From Rhizobium sp. CCGE531 (GTDB lineage: Bacteria; Pseudomonadota; Alphaproteobacteria; Rhizobiales; Rhizobiaceae): DNA of 64,000 nucleotides. Positions within the stretch are counted from its first letter, which is position 1; each line of letters starts with the position of its first letter. Made by a program: the position numbers and the translations under genes. Positions 1-9,446 of this stretch are shown piece after piece. The stretch is taken from contig NZ_CP032684.1 in the NCBI RefSeq assembly GCF_003627795.1, positions 535,001 to 599,000 on the forward strand, in the 5' to 3' direction. A model generated the notes under the pieces. That model saw nothing but the letters and a program-made list of their open reading frames with translations, searched no databases and was not told the origin of the DNA.

Positions 1-77
1 AGGGGCGCGGATTTCACCTTAAACGGCTTCGGCAGACACCGTCATCTACGGCGGCGCGGGTGGTTTTGTCTCTTGTG

Positions 78-103
78 ACGGAGCAGTTCAGCTCCGTTTT
101 TTC
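78..103 (+). terminator. Rho-independent terminator of the gene left of the window
   Basis: A 7-bp perfect stem (ACGGAGC pairing with GCTCCGT, 6-nt loop) is followed by a run of six T. No open frame in positions 1-77 could be assigned to a protein, so the gene it ends lies outside the window. In rhizobia rpsT often precedes dnaA, but nothing here proves that. Confidence 0.7.
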
Positions 104-469
104 AAACAGTTGACGAGTTAAAGCTGGAAGCGGCAACGCTTGCGGAACGAGGAAGCTTGTCTGTCCTTTGCGGCCGGAGTCAATCGCGTGGCTGCGGGGA
201 GGGGAGAAAAATTGACAGCCAGCGGGGCATCCGGTCGGAATACGAGGGCCGATCGATGCTCCAGTTGCAGGCGCCGAGACGAAGCTGCTTTAAGAGCGGT
301 TTTCGCGACGGTGTTTCTGTAGTGCCCGTTGGCCGGGCATGGCTGATGAACCGGTATGCGGCGCGGCTTGGGACAACGAAGCGCGATTGTCATGCTATGG
401 CGAAGAACCTAGGGGCGGCGGGTGCATTGCTCTCCCGCCCTAATAAGAGACTGTGGAAGGCGGCATTAT
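104..469 (+). promoter_or_regulatory. Long dnaA leader, no convincing gene
   Basis: About 366 bp lie between the upstream terminator and the dnaA start. Overlapping short frames on both strands look like high-GC shadows. A TTGACA hexamer at 212-217 could be a -35 box, but the -10 after a 17-bp spacer is poor. One GAGTC (GANTC class, the CcrM methylation site) lies at 177-181. I saw no TTATCCACA-type DnaA boxes or AT-rich unwinding region, so this does not look like oriC. It probably holds the dnaA promoter and a long 5' UTR. Confidence 0.4.
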
Positions 470-2020
470 ATGCAGATACATACGAGGACGACGGGTGCGT
501 TGGAGAATGGGGACAATGCGCAGGCGTTCGGTGCTGTTTGCGTAGAGCCGGCGGGGGCAAAGGGTGACGTGGCGCAAAATAATTTGTTCGAGCGCGTTAG
601 CGCGCGCTTGAAAGCGCAGGTCGGACCCGATGTCTACGCTAGCTGGTTCGCGCGGCTCAAGCTCCATTCGGTATCGAAGAGCGTCGTTCGTCTCACAGTT
701 CCGACGACCTTTCTGAAGTCGTGGATCAACAATCGTTATCTCGATTTGATCACCAGCCTTTTCAAGGCGGAAGATGCCGAGATTCTGAAGGTTGAAATCC
801 TGGTGCGCACCGCGACCCGGCCGGGCGCGAAGCCCAGCACCGACGAGCAGCCGGCATTGCCGGATCAGGCTGCAGTTGCGCCGATCCGCCGTTCTGTCGC
901 GCAGCCGGCAGGCCATGCGGTGGCGCAGGCAGTGAATGCGGCGGCTTCCGCGCGGCCCGCAATGGCCGGCGCGCCTTTGTTCGGCTCTCCGCTCGATTCC
1001 CGCTTCACCTTCGATACCTTCGTCGAGGGCAGCTCGAACCGCGTCGGCCTTGCTGCCGCAAAGACCATCGCCGAAGCCGGTACGGGCGCCGTGCGCTTCA
1101 ATCCGCTCTTCGTCCATGCGACGGTCGGTCTCGGCAAGACGCACCTTCTGCAGGCGATCGCCAATGCCGCCGTGCAGAACCCGCGTGGCCTGCGTGTCGT
1201 CTATCTGACGGCGGAATATTTCATGTGGCGCTTCGCAACCGCGATCCGCGACAATGATGCGCTGACGCTGAAGGATTCGCTGCGCAATATCGATCTGCTT
1301 ATCATTGATGACATGCAGTTCCTGCAGGGTAAGATGATCCAGCACGAATTCTGCCACCTGCTGAACATGCTGCTCGACAGCGCCAAGCAGGTCGTCGTTG
1401 CCGCCGACCGCGCGCCCTGGGAGCTGGAATCGCTCGACCCGCGCGTGCGTTCGCGCCTGCAGGGCGGTGTTGCCATCGAGGTTGAGGCGCCGGACTATGA
1501 AATGCGCCTTGAGATCCTCAAGCGCCGCCTCGACGCTGCCCGTCAGGACGATCCGTCGCTGGAAATCCCGGCGGAGCTTCTCTCGCATGTCGCTCGCAAC
1601 GTCACGGCAAGTGGTCGCGAGCTGGAAGGAGCCTTCAACCAGCTCATCTTCCGTCGCTCGTTCGAGCCGAACCTGACGGTCGAGCGCGTCGACGAACTGC
1701 TGGCCCATCTGGTCGGCTCCGGCGAGCCGCGCCGCGTCCGTATCGAGGACATCCAGCGCATCGTGGCACGCCACTACAATGTCTCGCGCCAGGAACTGGT
1801 CTCGAACCGCCGCACGCGCGTCATCGTCAAGCCGCGCCAGATCGCCATGTATCTATCGAAGACCCTGACGCCGCGTTCCTTCCCGGAAATCGGCCGACGT
1901 TTCGGCGGTCGCGATCATACGACCGTTCTGCATGCAGTGCGCAAGATCGAGGAACTGATCTCCGGCGACAGCAAGCTGTCGCATGAAATCGAGCTGCTGA
2001 AGCGCCTCATCAACGAGTAG
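470..2020 (+). CDS. dnaA: Chromosomal replication initiator protein DnaA
   Basis: DnaA is the AAA+ ATPase that binds and opens the replication origin. The 516-residue product has the N-terminal helicase-loading domain (around [10 protein letters not shown]), an Ala/Pro-rich linker, then the ATPase with Walker A VGLGKTH near residue 220 and Walker B LLIIDD near 278. The C-terminal helix-turn-helix carries the DnaA signature around [11 protein letters not shown]. The ATG at 470 is preceded by GGAAGG at good spacing; a GTG 48 bases upstream is in frame but lacks such a site. A terminator follows. Alphaproteobacterial dnaA is commonly distant from oriC, which fits the lack of origin features here. 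Confidence 0.97.
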   Translation: MQIHTRTTGALENGDNAQAFGAVCVEPAGAKGDVAQNNLFERVSARLKAQVGPDVYASWFARLKLHSVSKSVVRLTVPTTFLKSWINNRYLDLITSLFKAEDAEILKVEILVRTATRPGAKPSTDEQPALPDQAAVAPIRRSVAQPAGHAVAQAVNAAASARPAMAGAPLFGSPLDSRFTFDTFVEGSSNRVGLAAAKTIAEAGTGAVRFNPLFVHATVGLGKTHLLQAIANAAVQNPRGLRVVYLTAEYFMWRFATAIRDNDALTLKDSLRNIDLLIIDDMQFLQGKMIQHEFCHLLNMLLDSAKQVVVAADRAPWELESLDPRVRSRLQGGVAIEVEAPDYEMRLEILKRRLDAARQDDPSLEIPAELLSHVARNVTASGRELEGAFNQLIFRRSFEPNLTVERVDELLAHLVGSGEPRRVRIEDIQRIVARHYNVSRQELVSNRRTRVIVKPRQIAMYLSKTLTPRSFPEIGRRFGGRDHTTVLHAVRKIEELISGDSKLSHEIELLKRLINE

Positions 2021-2049
2021 GCGCGCGGACAGCATTCACTCCGTGTTTC

Positions 2050-2080
2050 ACGGCCGGCCTAACCGCCGGCCGTTTCTTTT
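2050..2080 (+). terminator. Rho-independent terminator after dnaA
   Basis: A perfect 9-bp stem (ACGGCCGGC with GCCGGCCGT, 6-nt loop) is followed by TTCTTTT, 30 bases beyond the dnaA stop. It lies between dnaA and the convergent hemW. Confidence 0.85.
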
Positions 2081-2182
2081 GTGAGGCGTGTCGGCGTTGC
2101 AAGCCCGTCTCCCGAGGGGAGAAGAGGGACGCCAGCAATGACTTCATTTCATGTGCAATTGCCTTGCCCAAAGGGGAGGCGA

Positions 2183-3385
2183 CTAACAGGCGAGATCGGC
2201 AACCACAGAGTCGAGGACCAGCATTCCCGCCGGCGTGCAGCGCAGGCGGGAATTGCCGATCCGCTCTATGAAGCCGTGTTCCAGTAAAAACGCCTCGCGC
2301 TGCGGATCGGGATCGCGGCCGGAAAGCTGCTGCCAGCGGGCGAGATCGACGCCTTCCCGGAGCCGCAGGCCCATCAGCAGCAATTCGTCGGCCTGTTCGT
2401 CGAACCCGAGCATTTCCTGGTCGACCATGCCGTGGCCATCGCGCTCGACCATCTCAAGCCAGCTTTCTGGCTTTCGCTCGGTGGCTGTCGCAAGCTTCTG
2501 CGGCCCGCGGGTCAGGCGGCCATGGGCGCCGGGGCCGATCCCGGCATAGTCGCCATAGCGCCAATAGGTGAGATTATGCCGGCTCTCGGCGCCGGGACGG
2601 GCGTGATTGGAGACCTCGTAGGCCGGCATGCCCTCGCGCTCGGTAATCTCCTGCGTCGCCTCGTAGAGCAGCGCGGATTGGTCACCATCGGGCACGATCA
2701 GCTTGCCGGCCTTATGCAGGCCATAGAAGGGCGTGCCTTCCTCGATCGTCAGCTGATAGAGCGAGAGGTGATCGACCGCATAGGACATCGCCTCCTTCAG
2801 CTCGCGCTCCCATTCCTCGACCGTCTGGTTCGGGCGGGCATAGATAAGATCGAAGGACATGCGCGGAAAAATCTCGCGCGCCAGCCTGATCGCCTTCAGC
2901 GCGTCGGCGACATTGTGCAGGCGGCCCAGGAATTTCAGGTCGCGGTCGTTCAGCGCCTGCACGCCCATCGACACGCGATTGACCCCGGCGGCGCGATAGC
3001 CGCGAAAGCGCTCGGCCTCGACACTCGATGGATTGGCTTCCATGGTGATCTCGATGCCATCAGGCACATGCCAGGTCTTAGCGATGCCGTCCAGGACTGC
3101 GCCGACCGTCTCGGGCTTCATCAGCGAAGGCGTGCCGCCGCCGAGGAAGACACTGGTCACCGTCTTCGGGCCGCTGATCATCCGCATCGTCGCCATTTCC
3201 TTTAGGAAGGCGGCAGCGAAGCGCTCCTGGTCCACAGGCTGATGACGGACATGGCTGTTGAAATCGCAATAGGGACACTTCGCCGCGCAGAAGGGCCAAT
3301 GCACATAGATGCCGAAACCGGGTTCGCCGGTATCCGGTAGCAATTGCGCCCCGCGCATCAGGTCCTGTGTGTCCACGATTTCCAC
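2183..3385 (-). CDS. hemW: Radical SAM heme chaperone HemW
   Basis: The 400-residue protein has the radical-SAM cluster motif C33-x3-C37-x2-C40 in the context PFCAAKCPYCDF, which is typical of HemW (the former HemN-like oxygen-independent coproporphyrinogen oxidase homologue). HemW binds heme and delivers it to client enzymes. The GGGTPS motif follows in the SAM barrel, and a HemW-type C-terminal domain follows that. It is the last gene of a minus-strand group; the rdgB stop lies only about 10 bases upstream of its start. Older annotations call this family HemN, but true HemN has a longer N-terminus. Confidence 0.93.
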   Translation of the reverse strand: MEIVDTQDLMRGAQLLPDTGEPGFGIYVHWPFCAAKCPYCDFNSHVRHQPVDQERFAAAFLKEMATMRMISGPKTVTSVFLGGGTPSLMKPETVGAVLDGIAKTWHVPDGIEITMEANPSSVEAERFRGYRAAGVNRVSMGVQALNDRDLKFLGRLHNVADALKAIRLAREIFPRMSFDLIYARPNQTVEEWERELKEAMSYAVDHLSLYQLTIEEGTPFYGLHKAGKLIVPDGDQSALLYEATQEITEREGMPAYEVSNHARPGAESRHNLTYWRYGDYAGIGPGAHGRLTRGPQKLATATERKPESWLEMVERDGHGMVDQEMLGFDEQADELLLMGLRLREGVDLARWQQLSGRDPDPQREAFLLEHGFIERIGNSRLRCTPAGMLVLDSVVADLAC

Positions 3386-3394
3386 GGGGTTAGC

Positions 3395-4039
3395 TTATGC
3401 CTCCAGGCAGGTTTCGACAAAGGTCTTGAAGGCGCGGGCGCGATGCGACAGTGCATGTTGATCTCCGTGCTTCCAGCCATGTTTCTGGTCGCCGCTCATC
3501 TCGCCGAATGTGGTCTCATACCCCTGCGGCTGGAAAATCGGATCGTAGCCGAAGCCTTGCGTCCCGCGCGGCGGCCAGACGACGGTGCCTTCGACTTCGC
3601 CGCGGAAAAGCTCGGTATGCCCGTCCGGCCAGGCTAGGCAAAGTACGCTGACGAAGCGTGCCGTGCGGCTCTCCGGCGAGTTCGCGCCGGCTTTCTCCAG
3701 GGCGGTCTCGACCTTCTGCATCGCCATGGCGAAGTCGCGCGTGCCGTCAGGCCTCTCCGCCCAATTGGCCGTATAGACGCCGGGGTCGCCGCCAAGCGCA
3801 TCGATGACCAGGCCGGAATCGTCCGAGAGCGCGGGCAGACCGGAAGCGTGTGCCGAGGCAAGCGCCTTGATCGTCGCATTCTCCTCGAAGGTCGTGCCCG
3901 TCTCGTCCGGCTCGATGAAATTGAGATCGGCGGCGGACTTGGCGGTAAAGCCGAGCGGGCCGATGAGATCGCGAATTTCCTGGATCTTGCCGGCATTGTG
4001 GCTGGCAACGACGATGGTCTTGGTGTCGAGCTTGCGCAT
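3395..4039 (-). CDS. rdgB: XTP/dITP (non-canonical purine NTP) pyrophosphatase
   Basis: This RdgB/HAM1-family enzyme hydrolyses dITP, XTP and ITP to monophosphates, keeping deaminated purines out of DNA. The family motif [10 protein letters not shown] lies at residues 13-22, the catalytic DDSGL follows in mid-protein, and FGYDPIF lies toward the C-terminus. I chose the ATG at 4039 (214 residues, MRKLDTKT) because AGGAC sits about six bases upstream and rhizobial homologues begin there. An ATG at 4054 overlaps the upstream VOC gene stop as ATGA and would add five residues, so the two genes are probably coupled. Confidence 0.95.
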   Translation of the reverse strand: MRKLDTKTIVVASHNAGKIQEIRDLIGPLGFTAKSAADLNFIEPDETGTTFEENATIKALASAHASGLPALSDDSGLVIDALGGDPGVYTANWAERPDGTRDFAMAMQKVETALEKAGANSPESRTARFVSVLCLAWPDGHTELFRGEVEGTVVWPPRGTQGFGYDPIFQPQGYETTFGEMSGDQKHGWKHGDQHALSHRARAFKTFVETCLEA

Positions 4040-4050
4040 GTGCTGTCCTG

Positions 4051-4467
4051 TCATAGGCCCCAGATGCGGGGTTCGGCGCATTCCAGGCTGTTGCCGGCCG
4101 GATCGCGGAAATAGATCGAACGGCCGCCATTCGGCCAGTGAAAATCGGCTTCGATATCGACACCGGCTGCCTTCAGCTTCTGCGCCATCGCCTCGATCTC
4201 GTCGTTGTCGAGGCGGAAGCAGACGTGACCCTGCCCCTTCGTGCCATGCGGCGGCACGGGCAGGGCGCCCGGCTCATGCGGCTTGACGGTTTCCGCGCTG
4301 TTGAAGATCAACAGAACGCCCGGCCCGCAGCGGTAGAAGACGTGGCGGTTTCCGCCGCGCGAGATTTTCTGCAGTCCGAGAATGCCGCCATAGAAGGCCT
4401 CGGCCGCATCGAGATCGTCCGCATAGAGCGCGGTTTCAAGGACGCCTGAGAGTATCGCGTTGCTCAA
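4051..4467 (-). CDS. VOC (glyoxalase/bleomycin-resistance) family protein
   Basis: The 138-residue protein shows two vicinal-oxygen-chelate half-modules: [17 protein letters not shown] at the N-terminus and HVCFRLD followed by [10 protein letters not shown] at the C-terminus, where E is a likely metal ligand. Family members are metal-dependent dioxygenases, isomerases or drug-binding proteins, so the substrate cannot be told from sequence. Its stop touches the start region of rdgB, suggesting cotranscription with rdgB and hemW. The gap to rph contains palindromic repeats. Confidence 0.8.
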   Translation of the reverse strand: MSNAILSGVLETALYADDLDAAEAFYGGILGLQKISRGGNRHVFYRCGPGVLLIFNSAETVKPHEPGALPVPPHGTKGQGHVCFRLDNDEIEAMAQKLKAAGVDIEADFHWPNGGRSIYFRDPAGNSLECAEPRIWGL

Positions 4468-4476
4468 CGGATTAGC

Positions 4477-4517
4477 CCCTCACCCTAACCCTCTCCCCGC
4501 AGGCGGGGAGAGGGGAC
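4477..4517. repeat. REP-like GC palindrome, unit 1
   Basis: A perfect 10-bp inverted repeat (CTCTCCCCGC and its complement, 2-nt loop, arms 4491-4500 and 4503-4512) is flanked by CCCTCACCCTAACC. This looks like an extragenic palindrome common in rhizobial genomes. It lies between the rph stop and the VOC gene start. Confidence 0.65.
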
Positions 4518-4582
4518 GACCTCAATCTCGATCGTCCTCCGATTCCCGCATGATGAAGAGAGATGACGGAAGGTGCGTCTTG

Positions 4583-4612
4583 CCCCTTCTCCCCGTCGAG
4601 ACGGGGAGAAGG
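4583..4612. repeat. REP-like GC palindrome, unit 2
   Basis: A perfect 13-bp inverted repeat (CCTTCTCCCCGTC and its complement, 2-nt loop). The core resembles unit 1 at 4491-4512, and together they form a mosaic repeat that fills most of the 214-bp gap between rph and the VOC gene. It may act as a transcript-end hairpin for rph. Confidence 0.65.
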
Positions 4613-4681
4613 TGGCCGCCCTTCGATAAACTCAGGGCCCGGATGAGGGGCAGGCTGCACGCTCCACATTCGTTGATACCC

Positions 4682-5398
4682 TCAGGCAATCGCCTGCTTC
4701 TGCAGCTCCACCAGTTCGGCGATGCCGGTCTTGGCAAGATGCATCAGCGTGGCGAATTCCTCTTCGCTGAAGGGGGCGCCTTCAGCCGTTCCCTGGATTT
4801 CGACGATGCCGCCCTTGCCCGTCATGACGAAATTGGCGTCGGTCTCGGCCGAGGAATCCTCAAGATAGTCGAGGTCGATGACAGGCTGGCCGGCGAAGAT
4901 GCCGCAGGAGATAGCGGCGATGTGATCTTTCAGCACACGCTCGACCTTGAGCATGTTGCGGCTTTCCATCCACTTCAGGCAGTCGTAAAGCGCGATCCAG
5001 CCGCCGGTGATCGAGGCCGTGCGCGTGCCGCCATCCGCCTGGATGACGTCGCAGTCGACGGTGATCTGACGTTCGCCCAGTTCCTTGAGGTCGACGACAG
5101 CGCGTAGCGACCGGCCGATGAGGCGCTGGATTTCCTGCGTGCGGCCGCCCTGCTTGCCGGCGGCGGCTTCGCGCTTCATGCGCTCGCCGGTCGCGCGCGG
5201 CAGCATGCCGTATTCAGCCGTGACCCAGCCCTTGCCGCTGTTGCGCAGCCATGGCGGCGTCTTGTCCTCCAGGCTCGCCGTGCAGAGCACATGCGTATCG
5301 CCGAACTTGACCAGGCACGAGCCTTCCGCATGCTTGGAAAAATTGCGCTCGAACGACACCTTGCGCATCTGGTCGGTTTTTCTGCCTGAAGGCCGCAT
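4682..5398 (-). CDS. rph: Ribonuclease PH
   Basis: RNase PH is a phosphorolytic 3'-5' exoribonuclease that trims tRNA 3' ends. The 238-residue product matches the family length. It has the start MRPSGR, the [12 protein letters not shown] region that includes the phosphate-binding arginine, and the conserved [14 protein letters not shown]. It is transcribed away from hrcA, leaving a 171-bp divergent promoter region; the hrcA-rph divergence is a usual alphaproteobacterial arrangement. Confidence 0.97.
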   Translation of the reverse strand: MRPSGRKTDQMRKVSFERNFSKHAEGSCLVKFGDTHVLCTASLEDKTPPWLRNSGKGWVTAEYGMLPRATGERMKREAAAGKQGGRTQEIQRLIGRSLRAVVDLKELGERQITVDCDVIQADGGTRTASITGGWIALYDCLKWMESRNMLKVERVLKDHIAAISCGIFAGQPVIDLDYLEDSSAETDANFVMTGKGGIVEIQGTAEGAPFSEEEFATLMHLAKTGIAELVELQKQAIA

Positions 5399-5569
5399 TC
5401 CACTCTCCTGAATGTTCGTTGACCGCTTCTACGACCCACAGGCCGCTTTTGCAAAGGAAAAGCAGGCCGCGGAACCTCTCGGCGGCCCCAGTGTTATTTT
5501 CCCTTTTGCCATTGCTAACCGAATGATTATATTTTGCCTAAGGCTCAACGGAATGGATCTGACAGCGAA

Positions 5570-6658
5570 ATGGTATTCACGACATCGTCGGTCCCGGATG
5601 TCATTGCCGCACTGGACGAACGCTCCAAGGAAATCTTCCGTCGCATCGTCGAAGGCTATCTGGAAAATGGCGAACCCCTTGGGTCGCGCAATCTGTCGCG
5701 CCTGTTGCCCATGTCCCTGTCGCCGGCCTCGGTGCGCAATGTCATGAGCGATCTGGAGGAGCTCGGGCTCATCTATTCACCGCATGTGAGCGCCGGCCGG
5801 TTGCCGACGCAGATGGGGCTGCGTTTCTTCGTCGATGCCTTCATGCAGGTCGGCGATCTCTCCGCCGAGGATCGGGCCAATATCGACCGACAGGTGCGCG
5901 GCAGCAATCGCGATCAGCCGATGGAATCGATGATGTCGGAGGCGAGCCGCGTGCTCTCGGGCATTTCGCGCGGCGCCGGCCTGGTGATCACCTCCAAGAG
6001 CGATCCGGTACTCAAGCATGTGGAATTCATTCGCCTAGAGCCGACCAAGGCGCTTGCCGTGCTCGTCGGCGATCACGACCAGGTCGAAAACCGCATTATC
6101 GAACTGCCGGCCGGCACGACGTCGTCGCAGCTGACGGAAGCCGCCAATTTCCTCAACGCCCATATGACCGGCCAGACGCTGCCGGAACTACGGCGGCAAC
6201 TGCAGAGCCTCAAGCAGAGCGTTCGCCAGGAGCTGGACAGTCTGTCCCATCAGCTGGTCGAGCGCGGCATTGCCGTGTGGTCCGGCGGCGATGACGACGG
6301 CAAGCCGACGCAGCTCATCGTGCGAGGGCATTCCAACCTGCTCGCCGAGATCGGCGGCGCCGAGGATCTGGATCGCCTGCGCCTTCTTTTCGACGACCTC
6401 GAGAAGAAGGACAGCCTTATCGAGATCCTCAATCTCGCCGAAAGCGGGCCGGGCGTGCGCATCTTCATCGGTTCGGAAAATAAGCTCTTCTCGCTTTCCG
6501 GTTCCTCGCTCATCGTCGCGCCCTATCGCGACGACGACGATCGGATCGTCGGCGCGGTCGGCGTCATCGGTCCGACACGGCTGAACTATGCCCGCATCGT
6601 GCCCATGGTCGATTACACCGCCCAGCTGATTTCGCGGCTGACGCGGCCGGGGATCTGA
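5570..6658 (+). CDS. hrcA: Heat-inducible transcription repressor HrcA
   Basis: HrcA represses chaperone operons by binding CIRCE operators and is stabilised by GroEL. The 362-residue protein has an N-terminal winged helix ([20 protein letters not shown], then [15 protein letters not shown]) and the GAF-like/dimerisation region of the family. The ATG at 5570 (MVFTTSS) fits homologues; an in-frame TTG at 5534 would add 12 residues. No CIRCE element (TTAGCACTC-N9-GAGTGCTAA) was seen near hrcA or grpE, so the target operon, usually groESL, must lie elsewhere. Confidence 0.95.
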   Translation: MVFTTSSVPDVIAALDERSKEIFRRIVEGYLENGEPLGSRNLSRLLPMSLSPASVRNVMSDLEELGLIYSPHVSAGRLPTQMGLRFFVDAFMQVGDLSAEDRANIDRQVRGSNRDQPMESMMSEASRVLSGISRGAGLVITSKSDPVLKHVEFIRLEPTKALAVLVGDHDQVENRIIELPAGTTSSQLTEAANFLNAHMTGQTLPELRRQLQSLKQSVRQELDSLSHQLVERGIAVWSGGDDDGKPTQLIVRGHSNLLAEIGGAEDLDRLRLLFDDLEKKDSLIEILNLAESGPGVRIFIGSENKLFSLSGSSLIVAPYRDDDDRIVGAVGVIGPTRLNYARIVPMVDYTAQLISRLTRPGI

Positions 6659-6682
6659 TAAGACGGGATCTGGCGGCGAAGA

Positions 6683-7117
6683 TCAATCGGGAAGCAGCAT
6701 CCCCGATCCGCCCATTTCCGCCGGCAAATCCTTCTGCTTCGGTAGCCCGTCGCTCAGGTGCAGCACCGTGGTTTCATAGTTGACGTGCAATGCCGGTTGA
6801 AAATCGAGACCGGGCAGCATGGCGGCATAGACATCGGTTACGCCCCATGGCGGATGCTCGGTCAAAAGATGACCGCCGCAGACCGTGCACCACTTGCGCA
6901 CGCTCTTCTCGGTTTTCTGGTAGCTGCCGATCTTGTCCGCGCCCCTGGTGATGTGAACGGCCTGTGGCGGCCAGAGCGAAAAGGCATTGACTGGTCCCGC
7001 CGACCATTCCCGGCAGGAATCGCAATGACAATAGCCCATCGCCATTGGTTCGCCATCGACCGCAATTTCCACTGCGCCACAGAAACACTTGCCTGAAAGA
7101 GATTTGCCATTAGACAT
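6683..7117 (-). CDS. GFA-family (glutathione-dependent formaldehyde-activating-like) zinc protein
   Basis: The 144-residue product carries the seven-cysteine pattern of the GFA fold: C11-x-C13, C30-x-C32-x2-C35 (YCHCDSC) and C77-x2-C80 (WCTVC), which bind two zinc ions. Members include glutathione-dependent formaldehyde-activating enzyme and CENP-V-like proteins, and most bacterial copies have no proven function. An in-frame GTG at 7417 would add 100 residues overlapping grpE, so I use the ATG at 7117. It runs convergent to hrcA and divergent from grpE. Confidence 0.8.
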   Translation of the reverse strand: MSNGKSLSGKCFCGAVEIAVDGEPMAMGYCHCDSCREWSAGPVNAFSLWPPQAVHITRGADKIGSYQKTEKSVRKWCTVCGGHLLTEHPPWGVTDVYAAMLPGLDFQPALHVNYETTVLHLSDGLPKQKDLPAEMGGSGMLLPD

Positions 7118-7265
7118 TGAGTCACCCCACGCTGTGCTGAGATGCATTTCAGCATACCACCGGGGAGGAGGGCTGAACACCCGGCGTCCCGAGCGGTATT
7201 CAAGAGCGCAGAGGCGTATTGCTGCCGCCGTAAAGCCGGGAATTGGCTGTTCTTCTCGACAAAGC

Positions 7266-7294
7266 CTTGATTTTTTCCGGCCAAACCTCGATAT
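7266..7294 (+). promoter_or_regulatory. Candidate RpoH (heat-shock) promoter of grpE
   Basis: CTTGAT at 7266-7271 and, after 16 bases, TCGATATC resemble the alphaproteobacterial RpoH pattern CTTGAA-N16-CCCATATT. The predicted start would leave a leader of about 30 bases before grpE. The -10 half is only a partial match. The same spacing occurs in the stronger candidate upstream of the Hsp20 gene. Confidence 0.4.
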
Positions 7295-7331
7295 CGGGCA
7301 CATCCAAAGACCAAGCAATTCGGAGACCGTC

Positions 7332-7973
7332 ATGACCGACGAAACAACAAAAACCGGACCTGATGCCACGGCGGCCGACACGTCAGCGGATTTCGCGCAG
7401 GATGCAGCGGAAACCATTGATGCGGCCGAGCCGTCTCAGCCGGACCCGGTTGAGCTGCTGAAGGCCGAGAACGGCGAACTGCGCGATCGCTACCTGCGCC
7501 TCGCTGCCGAGATGGACAACCTCCGTCGCCGCACCGAGCGCGATGTGAAGGATGCAAAGTCCTATTCCGTGGCAAGCTTCGCCCGCGACATGCTTTCGGT
7601 GGCGGACAACCTGCGCCGTACGCTGGATGCCATCCCGGACGATGCGCGCGCCGGCGGCGATGCCGGCCTGAACACGCTGATCGAAGGCGTCGAGATGACC
7701 GAGCGTTCCATGCTTTCCGCTCTCGATCGCCACGGCGTGCGCCAGCTCGAGCCGGTCGGGCAGAAGTTCGATCCCAATTTCCATCAGGCAATGTTTGAAG
7801 TGCCCAATCCCGAGGTGCCGAACAACACGGTCGTGCAGGTCGTGCAGGCCGGCTTCGCCATCGGCGATCGCGTTCTGCGCCCGGCGATGGTCGGCGTCGC
7901 CAAGGGCGGTCCGAAGATCGTCGAGAATGCCGAGCAGGGCGCCAACAGCCCGCTGGATGAAAAAGACGCCTGA
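7332..7973 (+). CDS. grpE: Nucleotide exchange factor GrpE
   Basis: GrpE releases ADP from DnaK in the DnaK-DnaJ chaperone cycle. The 213-residue product has an acidic disordered N-terminus, a long coiled coil ([20 protein letters not shown]) and the C-terminal beta domain with the family signature ending [16 protein letters not shown]. The ATG at 7332 has GGAG six bases upstream; an open frame extending upstream to 7089 has no support. A heat-shock-like promoter precedes it and a bidirectional terminator follows. Confidence 0.96.
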   Translation: MTDETTKTGPDATAADTSADFAQDAAETIDAAEPSQPDPVELLKAENGELRDRYLRLAAEMDNLRRRTERDVKDAKSYSVASFARDMLSVADNLRRTLDAIPDDARAGGDAGLNTLIEGVEMTERSMLSALDRHGVRQLEPVGQKFDPNFHQAMFEVPNPEVPNNTVVQVVQAGFAIGDRVLRPAMVGVAKGGPKIVENAEQGANSPLDEKDA

Positions 7974-7996
7974 TCCTTTTTCGGGCAGCAGCAACA

Positions 7997-8041
7997 AAAA
8001 ATAAGAGCCGGATGATGTCAGATCATCCGGCTCTTATTTTT
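7997..8041. terminator. Bidirectional rho-independent terminator
   Basis: A perfect 20-bp inverted repeat with a 5-nt loop (arms 7997-8016 and 8022-8041) carries A-runs on the left and T-runs on the right, so it can end transcription of grpE (+) and ptsN (-). It occupies nearly the whole convergent gap. Confidence 0.92.
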
Positions 8042-8067
8042 GCCTTGGTCCGGTGCGACGCGGGTCG

Positions 8068-8532
8068 TCACGCGGCGTTGGATGCCTGTTCCTCGTTGAG
8101 GAAGGCGTAGATGGCGGAGGCTGAATCGGTGGCGCGGAGCTTCGCGACGAGATCCTGGTCCCGCAGAACGCGGGCGATGCGCGACAGCGCCTTCAGGTGG
8201 TCAGCGCCCGCGCCTTCGGGCGCAAGCAGCAAGAAGACGAGATCGACGGGCTGATCGTCCAGGGCCTCGAAATCGACAGGCGCTTCAAGGCGCGCGAAAA
8301 TGCCGGCGATGGACCTGATGCTGGCAAGCTTGCCGTGGGGAATGGCGATGCCGTTGCCGACGCCGGTGGAGCCGAGGCGCTCACGCTGCAGCACGACGTC
8401 GAAAATTTCGCGCTCCGGCAGTCCGGTCAGTTTGGAGGCTTTGGCGGCCAGCTCCTGAAGCAGTTGTTTTTTGGAATTTGCCTTCAAGGCGGGGATGATC
8501 GCATCTTGCTGTAGCAAATCTGCCAATGCCAT
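8068..8532 (-). CDS. ptsN: Nitrogen-regulatory PTS protein EIIA-Ntr
   Basis: PtsN is the terminal phosphoacceptor of the nitrogen-PTS (PtsP-NPr-PtsN) and links nitrogen and carbon status to potassium and other transport. The 154-residue protein has the EIIA-2 fold, with the phosphorylated histidine H66 in GIAIPHGKL. It lies downstream of hpf and rpoN, the classic rpoN-hpf-ptsN order. A hairpin without a T-run separates it from hpf, so partial readthrough expression is likely. Confidence 0.95.
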   Translation of the reverse strand: MALADLLQQDAIIPALKANSKKQLLQELAAKASKLTGLPEREIFDVVLQRERLGSTGVGNGIAIPHGKLASIRSIAGIFARLEAPVDFEALDDQPVDLVFLLLAPEGAGADHLKALSRIARVLRDQDLVAKLRATDSASAIYAFLNEEQASNAA

Positions 8533-8571
8533 TCTCTTTATCCTTCGTGTCGCCGAGAGCCGATGACGGGC

Positions 8572-8609
8572 AAGCGGCGGCCAGCTGCCATGGTGTGCAG
8601 CCGCCGCTT
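8572..8609 (-). other. Intercistronic hairpin between hpf and ptsN
   Basis: Arms AAGCGGCGG (8572-8580) and CCGCCGCTT (8601-8609) form a 9-bp GC-rich stem around a 20-nt loop that itself contains CAGCTG. No T-run follows on the minus strand, so it is more likely a stabiliser or attenuating structure than a full terminator. Confidence 0.5.
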
Positions 8610-8620
8610 ATCTTCTATTC

Positions 8621-9196
8621 TCAGCCTTTGATATTGGCGGCGTCGATCCAGCCAATGTTACCGTCCTGACGGCGGTAGACGATGTTCAGGTGTTTGTTGC
8701 CGGGGCTGCGGAAGAGCAGCAGCGGTTCGTCGGTCATGTCGAGTGCCATCACGGCAGTCGCCACCGACATGGTCTTCAATTGTTTCGAGCTTTCGGCGAC
8801 GATCGCCGGCGCGAAATCGGCAGGAATTTCCTCGTCGTCGTCCGGTACGCCGTCCATCACGGTGTAGGCGACCTCGGCCTGCCCATTTATGTGATTGCCG
8901 GCCTGATGGTCCTTGAGTTTGCGCTTATAGCGGCGCAGGCGCTTCTCGATACGTTCGGACGCAGCGTCGAAAGCAAGCTGCGGGTCCATGGCTTCCCCCG
9001 CGGCATGCAGCACCACGCCGCTGTCGAGGTGAAGCTTGCAATCGGCCGCAAAGCGCGAACTGGACTTATGCACAGTCACCTGACCCGAATACCCCCCGTC
9101 GAAGTATTTCGTCACGGCCATGCCGATCTGGTCTTCAATCCGTTGGCGGAAGGAATCGCCAATTTCCATATGTTTACCGGAGACACGCACACTCAT
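8621..9196 (-). CDS. hpf: Ribosome hibernation promoting factor, long form
   Basis: The 191-residue protein has the N-terminal S30AE/YfiA domain (MSVRVSGKHMEIGDSFRQRI) and the C-terminal dimerisation domain typical of long HPF (LLLFRSPGNKHLNIVYRRQDGNIGWI). Long HPFs dimerise 70S ribosomes into inactive 100S particles in stationary phase. AAGGGA lies just upstream of the ATG. It follows rpoN on the same strand after about 250 bp and probably has its own promoter there. Confidence 0.93.
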   Translation of the reverse strand: MSVRVSGKHMEIGDSFRQRIEDQIGMAVTKYFDGGYSGQVTVHKSSSRFAADCKLHLDSGVVLHAAGEAMDPQLAFDAASERIEKRLRRYKRKLKDHQAGNHINGQAEVAYTVMDGVPDDDEEIPADFAPAIVAESSKQLKTMSVATAVMALDMTDEPLLLFRSPGNKHLNIVYRRQDGNIGWIDAANIKG

Positions 9197-9446
9197 GGAG
9201 TTTCCCTTCTTGTAGTGGTTATTGCGCCTACCAGTTTACGCCAAGCCTCAAGCTCATCCAAGCACTTCACGCAGTCAAAGGCAAATTGCGTATATCGACC
9301 GCCTTTTGGATGGTGGGGATAAGTTTCATGGTCGTGCTGTCCTGCAGCGATTGCGGCGGGCTTCTAGCCCCGCCGCATGCGAAAGTCAACTGCATCTTAA
9401 CGGACTGTTAGGAGATATGCATCCCATGGTTGACGATCAGCGATCG

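Noticed and set aside
1..469. Chromosomal origin next to dnaA
   Set aside because: No DnaA boxes or AT-rich unwinding region were seen; in related alphaproteobacteria oriC lies near hemE.
440..1774. A 444-codon open frame antisense to dnaA
   Set aside because: High-GC shadow frame; the opposite strand encodes intact DnaA and the antisense protein has no recognisable domains.
4468..4681. CRISPR-like repeats
   Set aside because: Only two dissimilar palindromic units with no regular spacers; they are REP-like elements.
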